From: Consotaella salsifontis
GTDB lineage: Bacteria > Pseudomonadota > Alphaproteobacteria > Rhizobiales > Rhizobiaceae
Assembly (NCBI RefSeq): GCF_900167365.1
Contig: NZ_FUXL01000009.1
Span: 1-64,000, forward strand
DNA: 64,000 nucleotides
Direction: 5' to 3'
Shown: one piece after another, positions 1 to 10,513 of the stretch
How the letters are laid out: each line of letters opens with the position of its first letter
Numbering within the stretch: the first letter of the stretch is position 1
Notes under the pieces: model-generated
Told to the model about the DNA's origin: nothing
Databases searched by the model: none
Seen by the model: only the letters and a program-made list of their open reading frames with translations
Position numbers and translations under genes: made by a program

Positions 1-637
1 CACCGTCGATCTTGGGGAAGCGGGTGAGCAGCCCCTGCATCACGGCGAAGCCACCCTCGCGGCTCGCCTTGCCATCCTGGTTGTCGGAAAGGACATTGAT
101 GCCGGGAGCGTCGGCAAAGGCCTTCTTGCAGCCCGTGACGCGATCCTGAATCGAGGAGATCGGGGGGCCGTTGATGATGACGACATCGCCCTTGCCCTTG
201 AGCTGATCGATCAGATACTGACAGGCGATCTGCCCGGCCTGGACATTGTTGGTCATGACCGTGACGTCCGCCCCGGCCGCCGAAACATCCGCCGCGCCGA
301 CCGCGATCCCCGCAGCCTTCGCGCGCTGGACCGCGGGGGCGATGGCCACCTGATCGACAGCGTTCAGCATGATCATCTTCGCGCCCGCGGCGATGAAATT
401 GTCGATCTGCGACGACTGCTTGGCGAGCTCGTAGTCCGCGCCGACCACCGTGATCTCGGCGCTCGGATTGGCCTTGAGAATGGCGTCCTTCATCCCCTGC
501 ACAAGCGGCACGAAGAATGGGTTGCCGAGCGTTCCGACGGTGATGCCGACGCGATCGGGGCCATCGGCGAGCGCACCGCTCGAGAAGGAGGCCGCCGCCA
601 GCGCTGCTGCCGCCAGCAGTTTCAGTTTATGCATCAT
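1..637 (-). CDS. Sugar ABC transporter substrate-binding protein (partial)
   Basis: Periplasmic sugar-binding protein of the ribose/xylose type (Peripla_BP_4 family), read on the minus strand and cut by the left window edge, so the C-terminal part is missing. The N-terminus MMHKLKLLAAAALAAASFSS is a signal peptide, followed by the typical opening DRVGITVGTLGNPFFVPLVQ and later QIDNFIAAGAKMIMLNAVD and a segment VVIINGPPISSIQDRVTGC. A GGAGG at 641-645 lies 3 nt before the ATG at 637 and 6 nt before the next ATG at 634, so 634 may be the true start. It is divergent from the aldolase/FGGY kinase genes and probably delivers their substrate. Its promoter (TTGACA at 930-935, minus strand) has a candidate GntR operator at 889-900. 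The sugar is not identifiable. Confidence 0.88.
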   Translation of the reverse strand, partial: MMHKLKLLAAAALAAASFSSGALADGPDRVGITVGTLGNPFFVPLVQGMKDAILKANPSAEITVVGADYELAKQSSQIDNFIAAGAKMIMLNAVDQVAIAPAVQRAKAAGIAVGAADVSAAGADVTVMTNNVQAGQIACQYLIDQLKGKGDVVIINGPPISSIQDRVTGCKKAFADAPGINVLSDNQDGKASREGGFAVMQGLLTRFPKIDG

Positions 638-888
638 GTTCCTCCACTTCCGTTGGATGTCTCGCGCCCACGCCGGTTGCGAGACGAGCATTCGCCATGG
701 CGAGGCGATCTGAACGATCAGCGCAATCCCGCCCTGTCGATCTGCGCCCGAAACGGGGACAGACCAACTCCCGATGACACGATGCCGTCGGACGAGCCGC
801 GACTGGTCGGATCGATCGGACCTCCCGTCATTCTCCGCCGGATGCAACACGCGCAGCGTTGCGCGTCCAGCGCCTCGGCATGCCGTTA

Positions 889-900
889 TTGTCCGTACAA
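889..900. promoter_or_regulatory. Candidate GntR operator 1
   Basis: TTGTCCGTACAA has TTGT/ACAA inverted half-sites. The same 12-mer recurs exactly at 974-985, and with one change at 3997-4008 upstream of the GntR gene at 3228-3980. This copy lies at the presumed start point of the substrate-binding-protein transcript. Confidence 0.65.
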
Positions 901-973
901 ACATGACGATACGAGTGGATTCGGCGCATTGTCAAGGGCGTTGACGGAGACACAACGAGAGCATAGAAGTTTT

Positions 974-985
974 TTGTCCGTACAA
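974..985. promoter_or_regulatory. Candidate GntR operator 2
   Basis: Exact copy of TTGTCCGTACAA, 85 bp from operator 1 and 64 bp before the aldolase ATG at 1050. It follows the -10-like hexamer of the rightward promoter and so should block initiation when bound. Confidence 0.65.
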
Positions 986-1049
986 TACGGTCAATTTGGA
1001 TGCTGCAGTCGCGGTATCTTCGAAGTGGTCCGCAATTTGGGAGCGAGCG

Positions 1050-1844
1050 ATGGCGCACCGCCTTTCCACCAACTACCGCATGAACCGCATCTTCCGGCCG
1101 GACAGGGCGTGCCTGATCGTCCCCGTCGACCATGGCGTCGTTTGGGGGCGCGTGCCGGCGCTGGAGTCGCCGGTCGACGTGATGCATCGTTTCATGGGCG
1201 AAGACATCACCGGCTTCATGGTGACGACCGGCATCGTCCGCGCCACCGAAGCCGACCTTGCGCGGCACCCTGCCCTGGTGCGCGTTCTGGCCATCGACGC
1301 ATTCTGGCCGACCGGCAAGCCCGAGACCGGGACCGGAACGCTGGTTGCCCAGGTGGAAGACGCGGTCCGTCTTGGCGTCGATTGCGTCAAGCTGTTGCTG
1401 CCCTGGAACGTCTCGGACGCCGAGAAGGTCCTCTATTGCGAGCGCATCGGCCGGGTCATCTCCGAGGCTTCGCGTTGGGAAATGCCGGTGATGGTCGAGC
1501 CGGTCCTGCTCGCGGCTCCCCGCAGCGAAGAGGTGTTGGAAGCCGAACTCGAAGTTGCTCGCGTCGCCTATGATCTCGGCGCGGACATCATCAAGATCAC
1601 CTTCCCGGGCGCGGAAGGCACCCGCAAGCTGGTGGCAGAGCTTGGCGTGCCGATCGTCGTGGCGGGTGGCGCCTTGTCGGGCGACTCGGATTCCACGATC
1701 AAGGATGCCGATGCGGCGATCTCCGCCGGAGCCCAGGGTCTCGTCGTGGGCCGCAAGGTCTGGCAGCGGCCGGAAGCCGAGGCCAAGCGCGTGATCGGCG
1801 AGCTGGCGCGCGTCAGCCGGGAAAAGTTCAAGCGCGCCTGGTGA
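1050..1844 (+). CDS. DeoC/LacD-like class I aldolase
   Basis: TIM-barrel aldolase of the DeoC/LacD/DhnA group, about 264 aa. The motif VPVDHGVVWG near the N-terminus and the lysine in ADIIKITFP (the expected Schiff-base lysine) support a class I mechanism. PIVVAGGALSG and GLVVGRKVW are typical phosphate-binding strands near the C-terminus. The ATG at 1050 is preferred because GGGAGCG lies 6-7 nt upstream; an in-frame ATG at 996 lacks a ribosome site and would sit against operator 2. It is followed after 8 nt by the FGGY kinase, so kinase and aldolase probably act in sequence on a sugar phosphate. LsrF-like or tagatose-bisphosphate-aldolase-like activity is possible. Confidence 0.8.
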   Translation: MAHRLSTNYRMNRIFRPDRACLIVPVDHGVVWGRVPALESPVDVMHRFMGEDITGFMVTTGIVRATEADLARHPALVRVLAIDAFWPTGKPETGTGTLVAQVEDAVRLGVDCVKLLLPWNVSDAEKVLYCERIGRVISEASRWEMPVMVEPVLLAAPRSEEVLEAELEVARVAYDLGADIIKITFPGAEGTRKLVAELGVPIVVAGGALSGDSDSTIKDADAAISAGAQGLVVGRKVWQRPEAEAKRVIGELARVSREKFKRAW

Positions 1845-1852
1845 GGCAGAAG

Positions 1853-3268
1853 ATGGACGGCCTTTTCTGCGGCATCGACATCGGCTCGACGAACGTCAAG
1901 GTGGCGATCGTCGACGCTGGCGGCGCCACGCTCGCCGCCGAGGCGCGCCCGACGCCGCGGATCATGGCCGAGGGAGCGGTCGAAACAGACGCAGCCTATT
2001 TGACGTCGGTCCTCGAGGACATGATCGTGCGGGCCTGGCGGCGTCTTTCGACCCCCCGGCGCATCCTCGCCATCAGCGCCGCGGGCGTTGGCGAGGATGG
2101 GCTCATGGTCGATGGCGACATCATGCCGGTCGGCTATTCGATTCCCTGGTTCGACCGCCGGGCCGAGGCGGAGGCAGCACTTCTAGCCGAACACCACTCG
2201 CTGGAAGGAAGGACGGGCATTGCCATTGATCCGACGAGGACGGCGGCAAAATGGCTGTGGTCGGCGCGCCACCGTCCGCAGGAGTTCGCGCGGGGGCGGT
2301 GGTGGATTTCGCTCACCGACTACCCCCTGGCCAAGTGGGCCCATCGGCCATTCTTCAGCGAGTCGCTGGCGGTGCGCAGCGGATGTTACGACATTTCCCG
2401 GCGCGCCTTCCTTCCCGAACTTCTGGAGGCCTCTCGCGCCCCCTCGCTTGCCGACGTGGCGCTGGCGGGGAGCCGGATCGGAACCGTGGGCGGGCAGTGT
2501 TCACTCGTTCTGCGCGGCGCCGTCGCGCCCGGCGCGGCGCTCATTGCGGGCGGGCATGACCACCCGGTGGCGGCGGCCCTGATCCGCGCCGGCGCTCCGG
2601 ATGCGATCGTCGACTCGCTCGGAACCGCCGAGCTGCTTCACGCGGAAACGGGAACGTGCGTGCAGCACCATCCCCCTCTCGTGCGTTCGACGGCCTTGCT
2701 CGCACCCGCTGGCGAAGCCTGCCTTTACGTCTTCGAACTGGCGTCCCAGCTTCGAGCGGTGCCGGGCCCTGCGCTGCGCGATCTTCTCGACCGTGGCTGG
2801 CCGGAGCACGCCTTCAGCGGCAGGGAGCAGGCCGCGGCGCTGATCGGCGGAGAGGCGAGACCCGAGGCATTGACCGGGGCGCTGCAGTCAGGCGAACCGG
2901 GCACGGTTTGGCAGCTTCTGGAAGCCGTGACCTTTGCCGCGCGACGGATCGTCGAGGAGATGAAGCGGGCAGGCATCCCTGCCGGCGCATTCTACACGAC
3001 CGGAGGCTGGAGCCGGTCCGACGCATTTGTCCGCCTCAGAGCAAACGTTCTTGGCCAGACCATCCACCGGGTCAACGAGCCGGAGCTGGTGGCGCTGGGC
3101 GCGGCGTTTCTGGCAGCGCGGGGAAGCGGACACCCCATCGCCCGGACGCTCGACACCGCGCTGTTCCCGCCGGACCGCGCCGCGGCCGAGATCCACGAGG
3201 CCCGCTATCGCGACGCCAAGGAGCCGATCAGCCGTCTTCTAGGGCTCTCGCATCCACCGCGATCGTGA
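1853..3268 (+). CDS. FGGY-family carbohydrate kinase
   Basis: ATP-dependent sugar kinase of the FGGY family, about 471 aa, a usual length. FCGIDIGSTNVKVAIVDAGG is the N-terminal phosphate-binding motif; GGHDHPVAAAL holds the likely catalytic Asp; FYTTGGWSRSDAFVRLRANV and VALGAAFLAA form the C-terminal actin-like lobe. Start: a GTG at 1841 overlaps the aldolase stop, but the ATG at 1853 has GAGG 6 nt upstream and is preferred. It is co-transcribed with the aldolase. Its 3' end overlaps the convergent GntR gene by 41 bp. The substrate (a ketose or polyol) is unknown. Confidence 0.85.
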   Translation: MDGLFCGIDIGSTNVKVAIVDAGGATLAAEARPTPRIMAEGAVETDAAYLTSVLEDMIVRAWRRLSTPRRILAISAAGVGEDGLMVDGDIMPVGYSIPWFDRRAEAEAALLAEHHSLEGRTGIAIDPTRTAAKWLWSARHRPQEFARGRWWISLTDYPLAKWAHRPFFSESLAVRSGCYDISRRAFLPELLEASRAPSLADVALAGSRIGTVGGQCSLVLRGAVAPGAALIAGGHDHPVAAALIRAGAPDAIVDSLGTAELLHAETGTCVQHHPPLVRSTALLAPAGEACLYVFELASQLRAVPGPALRDLLDRGWPEHAFSGREQAAALIGGEARPEALTGALQSGEPGTVWQLLEAVTFAARRIVEEMKRAGIPAGAFYTTGGWSRSDAFVRLRANVLGQTIHRVNEPELVALGAAFLAARGSGHPIARTLDTALFPPDRAAAEIHEARYRDAKEPISRLLGLSHPPRS

Positions 3269-3980
3269 CGAGATCGCTGCGGACATAGGAGCGGTAGAAG
3301 TCGAACGGCACTCCGTTTTCATCCCGCGAGATGGAACGGATCAGAAGAACCGGCGAGCCGGGGGCAAGCCTCAGGCTCTCGGCGATCTCGTCCGGCACGG
3401 TCACCGCTTCCACCTCGCGCCGCGCCGAGGAGATCGAGTAGCCGAGCGCGCGCAGCGTCCGGTTGAGCGAGTCCTTTCCTTGCAGCACCGGCTTTCCGAT
3501 CAGCGCTTCGCCCACGGCTGCGGGCATGTAGTTGATCGAACGCAGAACCGGAACATCGTCCAGCGCGCGCACGCGTTCCAGCGAGAAGATCGTCGGTTGT
3601 CCCTCCAACTCCAGAAGATCGGCGACGGAAGGGGACGACTGTTCGAAGGCGGCACGAATGACGCTGGTGGCCACCCGCTTGCCTCCCTGGTGGGCCTCGT
3701 AATCGAAAAAGCCGCTGGTGACCTGGAGCATCCAGCCGCGATCGATGCCCTTGGCGACGAAGGCGCCGCGGCGCGGCACCATCTTGATGATGCGCTGATC
3801 CTGCAGGCTGCGCAGCGTTTCGCGCACGGTCGATCGCGATAGGTCGAACTCCCGGCAAAGCTCGCTCTCCGACGGCAGACGATCGTCGGGGACGTAGCGC
3901 CCCTCATTGATCTGACGCAACAGAATGTCTGCGAGCTGCTGGTAATAGGGGGTCGCTGCTGTGCGATCGATACGGTCCAT
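3228..3980 (-). CDS. GntR-family (HutC/UTRA type) transcriptional regulator
   Basis: 250-aa regulator with an N-terminal winged helix (about residues 9-75, with LPSESELCREFDLSRSTVRE as recognition helix region and the wing ending RRGAFVAKG) and a C-terminal UTRA effector domain with VLLIRSISRDENGVPFDFYRS near the end. UTRA domains of this kind bind sugar phosphates or small acids. It probably represses the neighbouring ABC/aldolase/kinase genes and itself: a one-mismatch copy of the 12-bp operator lies at 3997-4008, 17 bp before its ATG. The gene is convergent with the kinase and overlaps its end. Confidence 0.88.
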   Translation of the reverse strand: MDRIDRTAATPYYQQLADILLRQINEGRYVPDDRLPSESELCREFDLSRSTVRETLRSLQDQRIIKMVPRRGAFVAKGIDRGWMLQVTSGFFDYEAHQGGKRVATSVIRAAFEQSSPSVADLLELEGQPTIFSLERVRALDDVPVLRSINYMPAAVGEALIGKPVLQGKDSLNRTLRALGYSISSARREVEAVTVPDEIAESLRLAPGSPVLLIRSISRDENGVPFDFYRSYVRSDLVTIAVDARALEDG

Positions 3981-3996
3981 GGGGCCCTGGGCTTAT

Positions 3997-4008
3997 TTGT
4001 CCGTACAT
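3997..4008. promoter_or_regulatory. Candidate GntR operator 3 (autoregulation)
   Basis: TTGTCCGTACAT, one base different from operators 1 and 2. On the minus strand it directly follows TAATCT, a likely -10 box, the same promoter-then-operator order as at 889-985. It implies that the regulator controls its own gene. Confidence 0.6.
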
Positions 4009-4128
4009 AGATTACATCCATGCATTCCGCGCATCCAGCCCAGAGAATGGAAAGCCATTTCCCGCGATGCGCATGGCGCGTCTCGTAGGGCGACGACGCA
4101 CTGAAATGGCCAGAGAGGGCCTAGCAGG

Positions 4129-6015
<1,887 letters not shown>

Positions 6016-6283
6016 GGCCTTTAAATAGCGCTTTGATACGCCAGGCGGAATGATCCCGGCTGCGCGAACGATACGAGACGGTCGCGCCGCCTCGGCCACT
6101 GGATCAGGCCCTACTTCGGATTGTCCAATGATGTCCGCGACTTACACCCAGCGCGAACCTCCCGGCGATGTCCGGCACGCTTAGGGTTCGCGCGGCAACA
6201 CCATGCCGGTCGCACGCGCGCCGCCCCCGCGCCTTCAGGCGGCCCTGAACGTCATCCAACCTGGCTCCTTGAGCTTATCGGCA
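6016..6283 (-). promoter_or_regulatory. CRISPR leader region
   Basis: This non-coding stretch adjoins the last perfect repeat. The degenerate repeats are at the other end and the repeat orientation points left, so the leader and its promoter should be here. An AT-rich box TTTAAATA at 6020-6027 stands out directly next to the repeat. The rest is GC-rich, and I see no gene in it. Confidence 0.6.
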
Positions 6284-6299
6284 TCCAAACCGATTTGGA
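6284..6299. promoter_or_regulatory. LacI-type operator, upstream copy
   Basis: TCCAAACCGATTTGGA is a near-palindrome with the central CG typical of LacI-family operators. It differs by one base from the perfect palindrome at 6552-6567; the two centres are 268 bp apart. Both lie upstream of the LacI gene at 6738. Confidence 0.65.
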
Positions 6300-6551
6300 C
6301 GCCCACTCCTCACGCCGATCACGGTGCCTTTGGCGCTCCCTGCCGGGCAAAACTGAGCGCCGTGGCCGTGCGCCGATCCTGTTCCCCAGACCATCTGCCA
6401 GCAAAGCAGCGGCATCAGGCGCCGTCACTTGCCTCTCGTGCTGATTTTGTGCTGGCGCCATGCGTAAGATTGCCGCAGGCGATCCGGTCGAATTCCCCGA
6501 AGCCGGCTCTGGACGCGCTCTTGTACGCTTCTTGCGGCGCGCTAACCGCCT

Positions 6552-6567
6552 TCCAAACCGGTTTGGA
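6552..6567. promoter_or_regulatory. LacI-type operator, downstream copy (perfect palindrome)
   Basis: TCCAAACCGGTTTGGA is a perfect 16-bp palindrome centred on CG, 171 bp before the LacI regulator start. With the copy at 6284-6299 it could support DNA looping. No third copy is seen in the 144-bp gap before the PTS gene at 7905, so lacI and the PTS genes may be controlled from here as one unit. Confidence 0.7.
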
Positions 6568-6633
6568 TTCTGCTACGAGACTTCCTGCGGCGAGCAGCAA
6601 GGCGCTCTTCCGCACGGAGTGCTGGGAGGCACC

Positions 6634-6729
6634 ATGACCCAATCAACCAACATCGACAGGGGAACACGGCGCGGCCCGCACAGCCTCACCGCAACGTTCA
6701 CCCGGTCGGCCGCCTCAGTCCGGGCCTGA
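6634..6729 (+). CDS. Possible small ORF upstream of lacI (31 aa)
   Basis: ATG at 6634 is preceded 4 nt earlier by a strong GGGAGG (6624-6629) and opens a 31-residue frame starting MTQSTNIDRGTRRG, ending 8 nt before the LacI start. No similarity is recognised. The strong ribosome site close to the regulator could indicate a leader peptide coupling translation to lacI, but chance is not excluded. Confidence 0.3.
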   Translation: MTQSTNIDRGTRRGPHSLTATFTRSAASVRA

Positions 6730-6737
6730 GAGCGGCG

Positions 6738-7760
6738 ATGAACCTCAAGGAACTCTCCCAGCACCTCGGACTGTCGAAGACGACGGTGAGCCGCGCGCTC
6801 AACGGCTTTTCGGACGTCAACGAGGAAACCCGCAACCGGGTAATGGAAGCGGCCCGGCGCTTCAACTACGCGCCCAACGCCAATGCGCAGCGTCTTGCGA
6901 CGGGACGGACGGGCGCGCTCGGCATCATGTTCCCGATCGCCGAGAACCCCTTCGCCGATCCGCTGTTCGCGGAGTTTGTCGCGGGCGTCGCCGACGGCGC
7001 CGTCCAGTGCCGGCGGGACCTTTTCGTATCTTCTGCCTTCGACGGCGAGGAGGCGGCCTATCGGCGCCTCGCCCGCAGCAAGGCGGTCGACGTGATGATC
7101 CTCGGGGCTCTCGAGGTCGAGGATCTGCGCATCCGCCTCCTGTCGCATCTCGGGCTTCAGGTGGTGGCGTTCGGGCGCACCGCCAGCTCCATCCCCTATG
7201 CCTATCTCGACATCGACAACGAGAGCGGCTGCCGCCGCGCCACCAAGCTCCTGATCGGGCTCGGCCATCGCGATATCGCGCTGATCAATGGCGATACGCG
7301 CTTCACGGCGGCCGAGCACCGGCATGTGGGTTGGCTGAGCGCCTTCACCAAGGATGGGCTGACGGTGCCGGAGCATCTCGTTGTCACCGGCGCGGCGACC
7401 GAGGAAGCCGCCTATCGCGGGGCTCGGCGCCTTCTGGCGGCAGAGCGTCGGCCGACGGCCTTCGTCTGCGCCAGCATGTATCTCGCATCCGGCTGCGTGC
7501 GCGCTATCCGCGATTGCGGCCTCGCCGTGGGCGCGGATATCTCGGTCGTTGCCCATGACGACGGCATGGCGGTGATCCGGCCGGAAGCCTTTGAGCCGTC
7601 GCTGACCGCCACCGCTGCCTCGGTGCGCGGCGCTGGGCTGCGGGTCGCGGAGATGGCCGCGGCCCTCGCAGACGGGGGCGAGATCGCCGATCTGCAGGAA
7701 GTGCGCCCCGTCGAACTGATTTTTCGTGATAGCGCCCAGCCGCCTCGCCGATCCCTCTGA
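6738..7760 (+). CDS. LacI-family transcriptional regulator of the PTS genes
   Basis: 340 aa. The N-terminal HTH with hinge is NLKELSQHLGLSKTTVSRAL followed by RLATGRTGALG; the remainder is a periplasmic-binding-protein-like sensor domain (GIMFPIAENPFADP..., GHRDIALINGD). It should bind the two TCCAAACCG-type palindromes upstream and respond to a sugar or sugar phosphate, most likely glucose-derived given the PtsG-like transporter downstream. It is on the same strand as the PTS genes, 144 bp before them. Confidence 0.9.
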   Translation: MNLKELSQHLGLSKTTVSRALNGFSDVNEETRNRVMEAARRFNYAPNANAQRLATGRTGALGIMFPIAENPFADPLFAEFVAGVADGAVQCRRDLFVSSAFDGEEAAYRRLARSKAVDVMILGALEVEDLRIRLLSHLGLQVVAFGRTASSIPYAYLDIDNESGCRRATKLLIGLGHRDIALINGDTRFTAAEHRHVGWLSAFTKDGLTVPEHLVVTGAATEEAAYRGARRLLAAERRPTAFVCASMYLASGCVRAIRDCGLAVGADISVVAHDDGMAVIRPEAFEPSLTATAASVRGAGLRVAEMAAALADGGEIADLQEVRPVELIFRDSAQPPRRSL

Positions 7761-7904
7761 GGAACGGCGCGCGGAGCGGAGCCCTGAAAGGAATACGATC
7801 AAGCCGATAGTGCTCAAAGGAACCTAAAAAACAGGGCCGGGTGGAGTGTCGATTCTTGGCGGAATACCCATGAAGCCGGCGGCCCCATAATTCAAGGGGA
7901 ATAC

Positions 7905-10502
7905 ATGGACCAGAAAGTTATGGCCGTGTCCGCCGGAACAACACCGGAGGACGCGATGGGAGCGATTGACCTGAAAGCGCCGCTCGCCGGCTGGCTGATG
8001 CCGATCACCGAGGTTCCGGACCCGGTGTTCAGCGGCCGGATCCTCGGCGACGGCTTCGCGATCGACCCGACGGAGGCAACGCTGAGGGCGCCCTTCGACG
8101 GCTGCGTGACGTCCCTGCATCGCGCCCGCCACGCCGTCACGTTGAAGGCCGACAACGGCGCCGAGGTGCTGATGCACCTGGGACTCGATACCGTCGGGCT
8201 CAAGGGCGAAGGCTTCACCGCCCATGTGGCGGAAGGCGACCGGGTGCGGCAAGGCGATCGGCTGATCAGCTTCGACATGGACGTGCTGGCGCAGCTCGTC
8301 CGGAGCCTGGTGGTGCCGGTCGTTCTGACGAACGGCGAGGATTTCTCCTTCACACCGCCAGCCACAGATCGGCTTGTCGCAACCGGTGAGAGTCTGGCGC
8401 GGATCGCGCCGATCTCGGCGGGCATCGGGACCCGTCAGGCAGCGGGGGGGCCCTCCTTCCGCATGTCGGCGCGCATTCGCGACCCCAACGGCATTCATGC
8501 CCGCCCGGCGGGCATGGTCGCCGAGATTGCCAAGGCGGCCTCCTCGGAGGTTATCATCCGCTTCGGCGATCGCTCCGCGAGCGCGGCAAGCCCCGTCGGC
8601 CTGATGCTGCTCGATGCCCAGTTCGACGATGTTCTGACCATCGAGGCGAACGGCGTCGACGCCGAGGCGACCGTGCGCGCCATCGCCGAAAAGCTCGGCG
8701 CGGCCAGCGAGGCCGATGCGTCCGCAAAAGACGCCTCGGTGGCCGGGAAGGAACAGCCGGCGACGGCCCAAAAAGCCGAGCCGGCGGACGAGGCCATCGT
8801 GCCGCTGGCACCGGGTGAGGCGCTCGAAGTTCGGGGCATGACGGCCGCGCCGGGCCTTGCGCTCGGCACGTCGGTGCGCGTCGCCCTGGAGGAATTCGAC
8901 ATCGAGGAGGAAGGCGCCGGCATAGAGGCCGAGCGGACCTCGCTGCACTCCGCCCTGTCCAGGACCGCCGAGACCATCCGGCGCACAATGGCGTCGAGCA
9001 CGGGTCAGCAGGCCGACATCATGGCAGCTCATCTTTCCTTCGTGGAAGATCCCGACCTGCGCAAGGATGCCGAAGGCTTCATTCATCAGGGCAAGAGCGC
9101 CGCTTTTGCCTGGAAGGCCGCCATCGACCAGCAGACCGCCGCGCTTCGCAAGCTCGGAAACAAGGTTCTGGCCGAGCGCGTCGCCGACCTCGAGGACATC
9201 CGCCATCAGGTCTTGGCCGTTCTCCTCGGCAAGGAAAGCAGCGCCGCGCGTCTGCCCGAGGCGGCGGTGCTCTTTGCCGCGGACATCCTGCCCTCGCAGT
9301 TCGCCCAGTTCGATGCCTCGCGGATCGCCGGCATCGTTTTGGCCGAGGGCGGCACCACGGCGCATGTGTCGATCCTGGCCGCCAGCAAGGGCATCCCGAC
9401 GATCGTCGCGGCCGGCCCCGCCGCTCTCAGCGTTCCCGATGACCAGCCGGTCGTCGTCGACGCCGATCAGGGCGTGGCGCGCATCAACCCGCCGGCCGGG
9501 GACCTCGCCTCGATCAAGGAAGGGGTCGCCAGCCGGAAGGCGCGCCTCGCGGCAAGTCGAGCTGCGAGCCACGAGCCTGCGTTCATGACCGACGGGACGC
9601 GCATCGAGGTGGTAGCCAATCTGGGCGGTCCGGCCGATGTGGCGGCCGCGCTGGAGAATGGCGCGGAGGGCTGCGGCCTGATGCGCTCGGAGTTCCTCTT
9701 TCTCGACCGCGCAACGGCGCCGAGCGAGGACGAGCAGCTCGAGCATTATCAGGCCATCGCCACAGGTCTCGAAGGCCGCCCGCTAATCATCCGCACGCTC
9801 GACGCGGGCGCCGACAAGGACGTTCCCTATGTCGGCCTGCCGAGAGAGGACAATCCGGCGCTCGGCATGCGCGGCGTGCGCATGAGCCTGTGGCAGCCGG
9901 ACCTGCTCAGAACGCAGATTCGCGCCATCCTCAGGGTCGAACCCTTCGGTCAGGCGAAGCTCCTGCTGCCCATGGTGGCGACGCTCGAGGACCTGCGCCG
10001 CGTACGCCGGGTCATCGACGAGGAGATGCAGTCGCTCGGCAGGACAACGCCGATCGAGGTCGGAATCATGGTCGAGGTGCCGTCCGCGGCGCTGACCGCC
10101 AGTCAGTTCGCAAGGGAAGCCGACTTCTTCTCCGTAGGCACCAACGACCTCACCCAGTACACGCTCGCCATGGACCGGATGAGCTCGCATCTCGCCGACC
10201 AGCTCGACCCGTTCCACCCAGCCGTCCTGCGGCTGATCGGACTGGCCGCCGAAGGCGCCAAGGCGCACGGCAGATGGGTCGGCGTCTGCGGCTCGCTCGC
10301 CTCCTTCCCGAAGGCGGCGCCGCTGCTGATCGGCCTCGGCGTCACCGAGCTGTCGGCCACGGCCGGCGCCATTCCCGAAATCAAGGCGCTGGTGCGCACG
10401 CTCGATCGCAAGCGCTGCGCCGAAATCGCCCAAGAAGCCCTGAAATGTGAATCGGGTGAGGCCGTCCGCCATCTGGTGGCGACCGTCTGGCCCGAGGTCT
10501 GA
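7905..10502 (+). CDS. Multiphosphoryl transfer protein: EIIA(Glc)-HPr-enzyme I fusion
   Basis: 865 aa, carrying the whole soluble phosphate relay of a sugar PTS in one chain. Residues about 20-165 are an EIIA(Glc)-type domain with phospho-His91 in LMHLGLDTV; about 183-265 an HPr domain with His198 in NGIHARPAG; about 305-860 enzyme I with His487 in [18 protein letters not shown], the PEP-binding [10 protein letters not shown] and a C-terminal [10 protein letters not shown] cysteine motif (usual families read CGELA or similar). The order is the same as in NagF-type proteins. An Ala/Asp-rich linker (about 266-300) joins HPr to EI. It lies 11 nt upstream of the IICB gene; the two should form a complete PTS. 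Confidence 0.95.
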   Translation: MDQKVMAVSAGTTPEDAMGAIDLKAPLAGWLMPITEVPDPVFSGRILGDGFAIDPTEATLRAPFDGCVTSLHRARHAVTLKADNGAEVLMHLGLDTVGLKGEGFTAHVAEGDRVRQGDRLISFDMDVLAQLVRSLVVPVVLTNGEDFSFTPPATDRLVATGESLARIAPISAGIGTRQAAGGPSFRMSARIRDPNGIHARPAGMVAEIAKAASSEVIIRFGDRSASAASPVGLMLLDAQFDDVLTIEANGVDAEATVRAIAEKLGAASEADASAKDASVAGKEQPATAQKAEPADEAIVPLAPGEALEVRGMTAAPGLALGTSVRVALEEFDIEEEGAGIEAERTSLHSALSRTAETIRRTMASSTGQQADIMAAHLSFVEDPDLRKDAEGFIHQGKSAAFAWKAAIDQQTAALRKLGNKVLAERVADLEDIRHQVLAVLLGKESSAARLPEAAVLFAADILPSQFAQFDASRIAGIVLAEGGTTAHVSILAASKGIPTIVAAGPAALSVPDDQPVVVDADQGVARINPPAGDLASIKEGVASRKARLAASRAASHEPAFMTDGTRIEVVANLGGPADVAAALENGAEGCGLMRSEFLFLDRATAPSEDEQLEHYQAIATGLEGRPLIIRTLDAGADKDVPYVGLPREDNPALGMRGVRMSLWQPDLLRTQIRAILRVEPFGQAKLLLPMVATLEDLRRVRRVIDEEMQSLGRTTPIEVGIMVEVPSAALTASQFAREADFFSVGTNDLTQYTLAMDRMSSHLADQLDPFHPAVLRLIGLAAEGAKAHGRWVGVCGSLASFPKAAPLLIGLGVTELSATAGAIPEIKALVRTLDRKRCAEIAQEALKCESGEAVRHLVATVWPEV

Positions 10503-10513
10503 GGAGGACCATC

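Larger units (their letters stand above)
638..1049. promoter_or_regulatory. Divergent promoter region of the GntR-controlled sugar locus
   Basis: This 412-bp gap has no gene. It contains two back-to-back promoter candidates. Rightward: TTGACG at 941-946, a -10-like TAGAAG at 964-969 (17-bp spacer), then the operator at 974-985. Leftward: TTGACA at 935-930 (minus strand), a -10-like element around 907-912, then the operator at 889-900. Each operator would sit at the start point of its transcript, a layout that fits simple repression. The promoter calls are made by eye. Confidence 0.55.

Noticed and set aside
4063-4094. A further degenerate CRISPR repeat ending GGGCGAC at 4094
   Set aside because: Spacing to the first clear repeat (34 bp) fits, but only the last seven bases match well; too weak to count.
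7824-9746. 640-codon reading frame on the minus strand
   Set aside because: Lies wholly opposite the EIIA-HPr-EI fusion; low-complexity composition of a high-GC antisense shadow.
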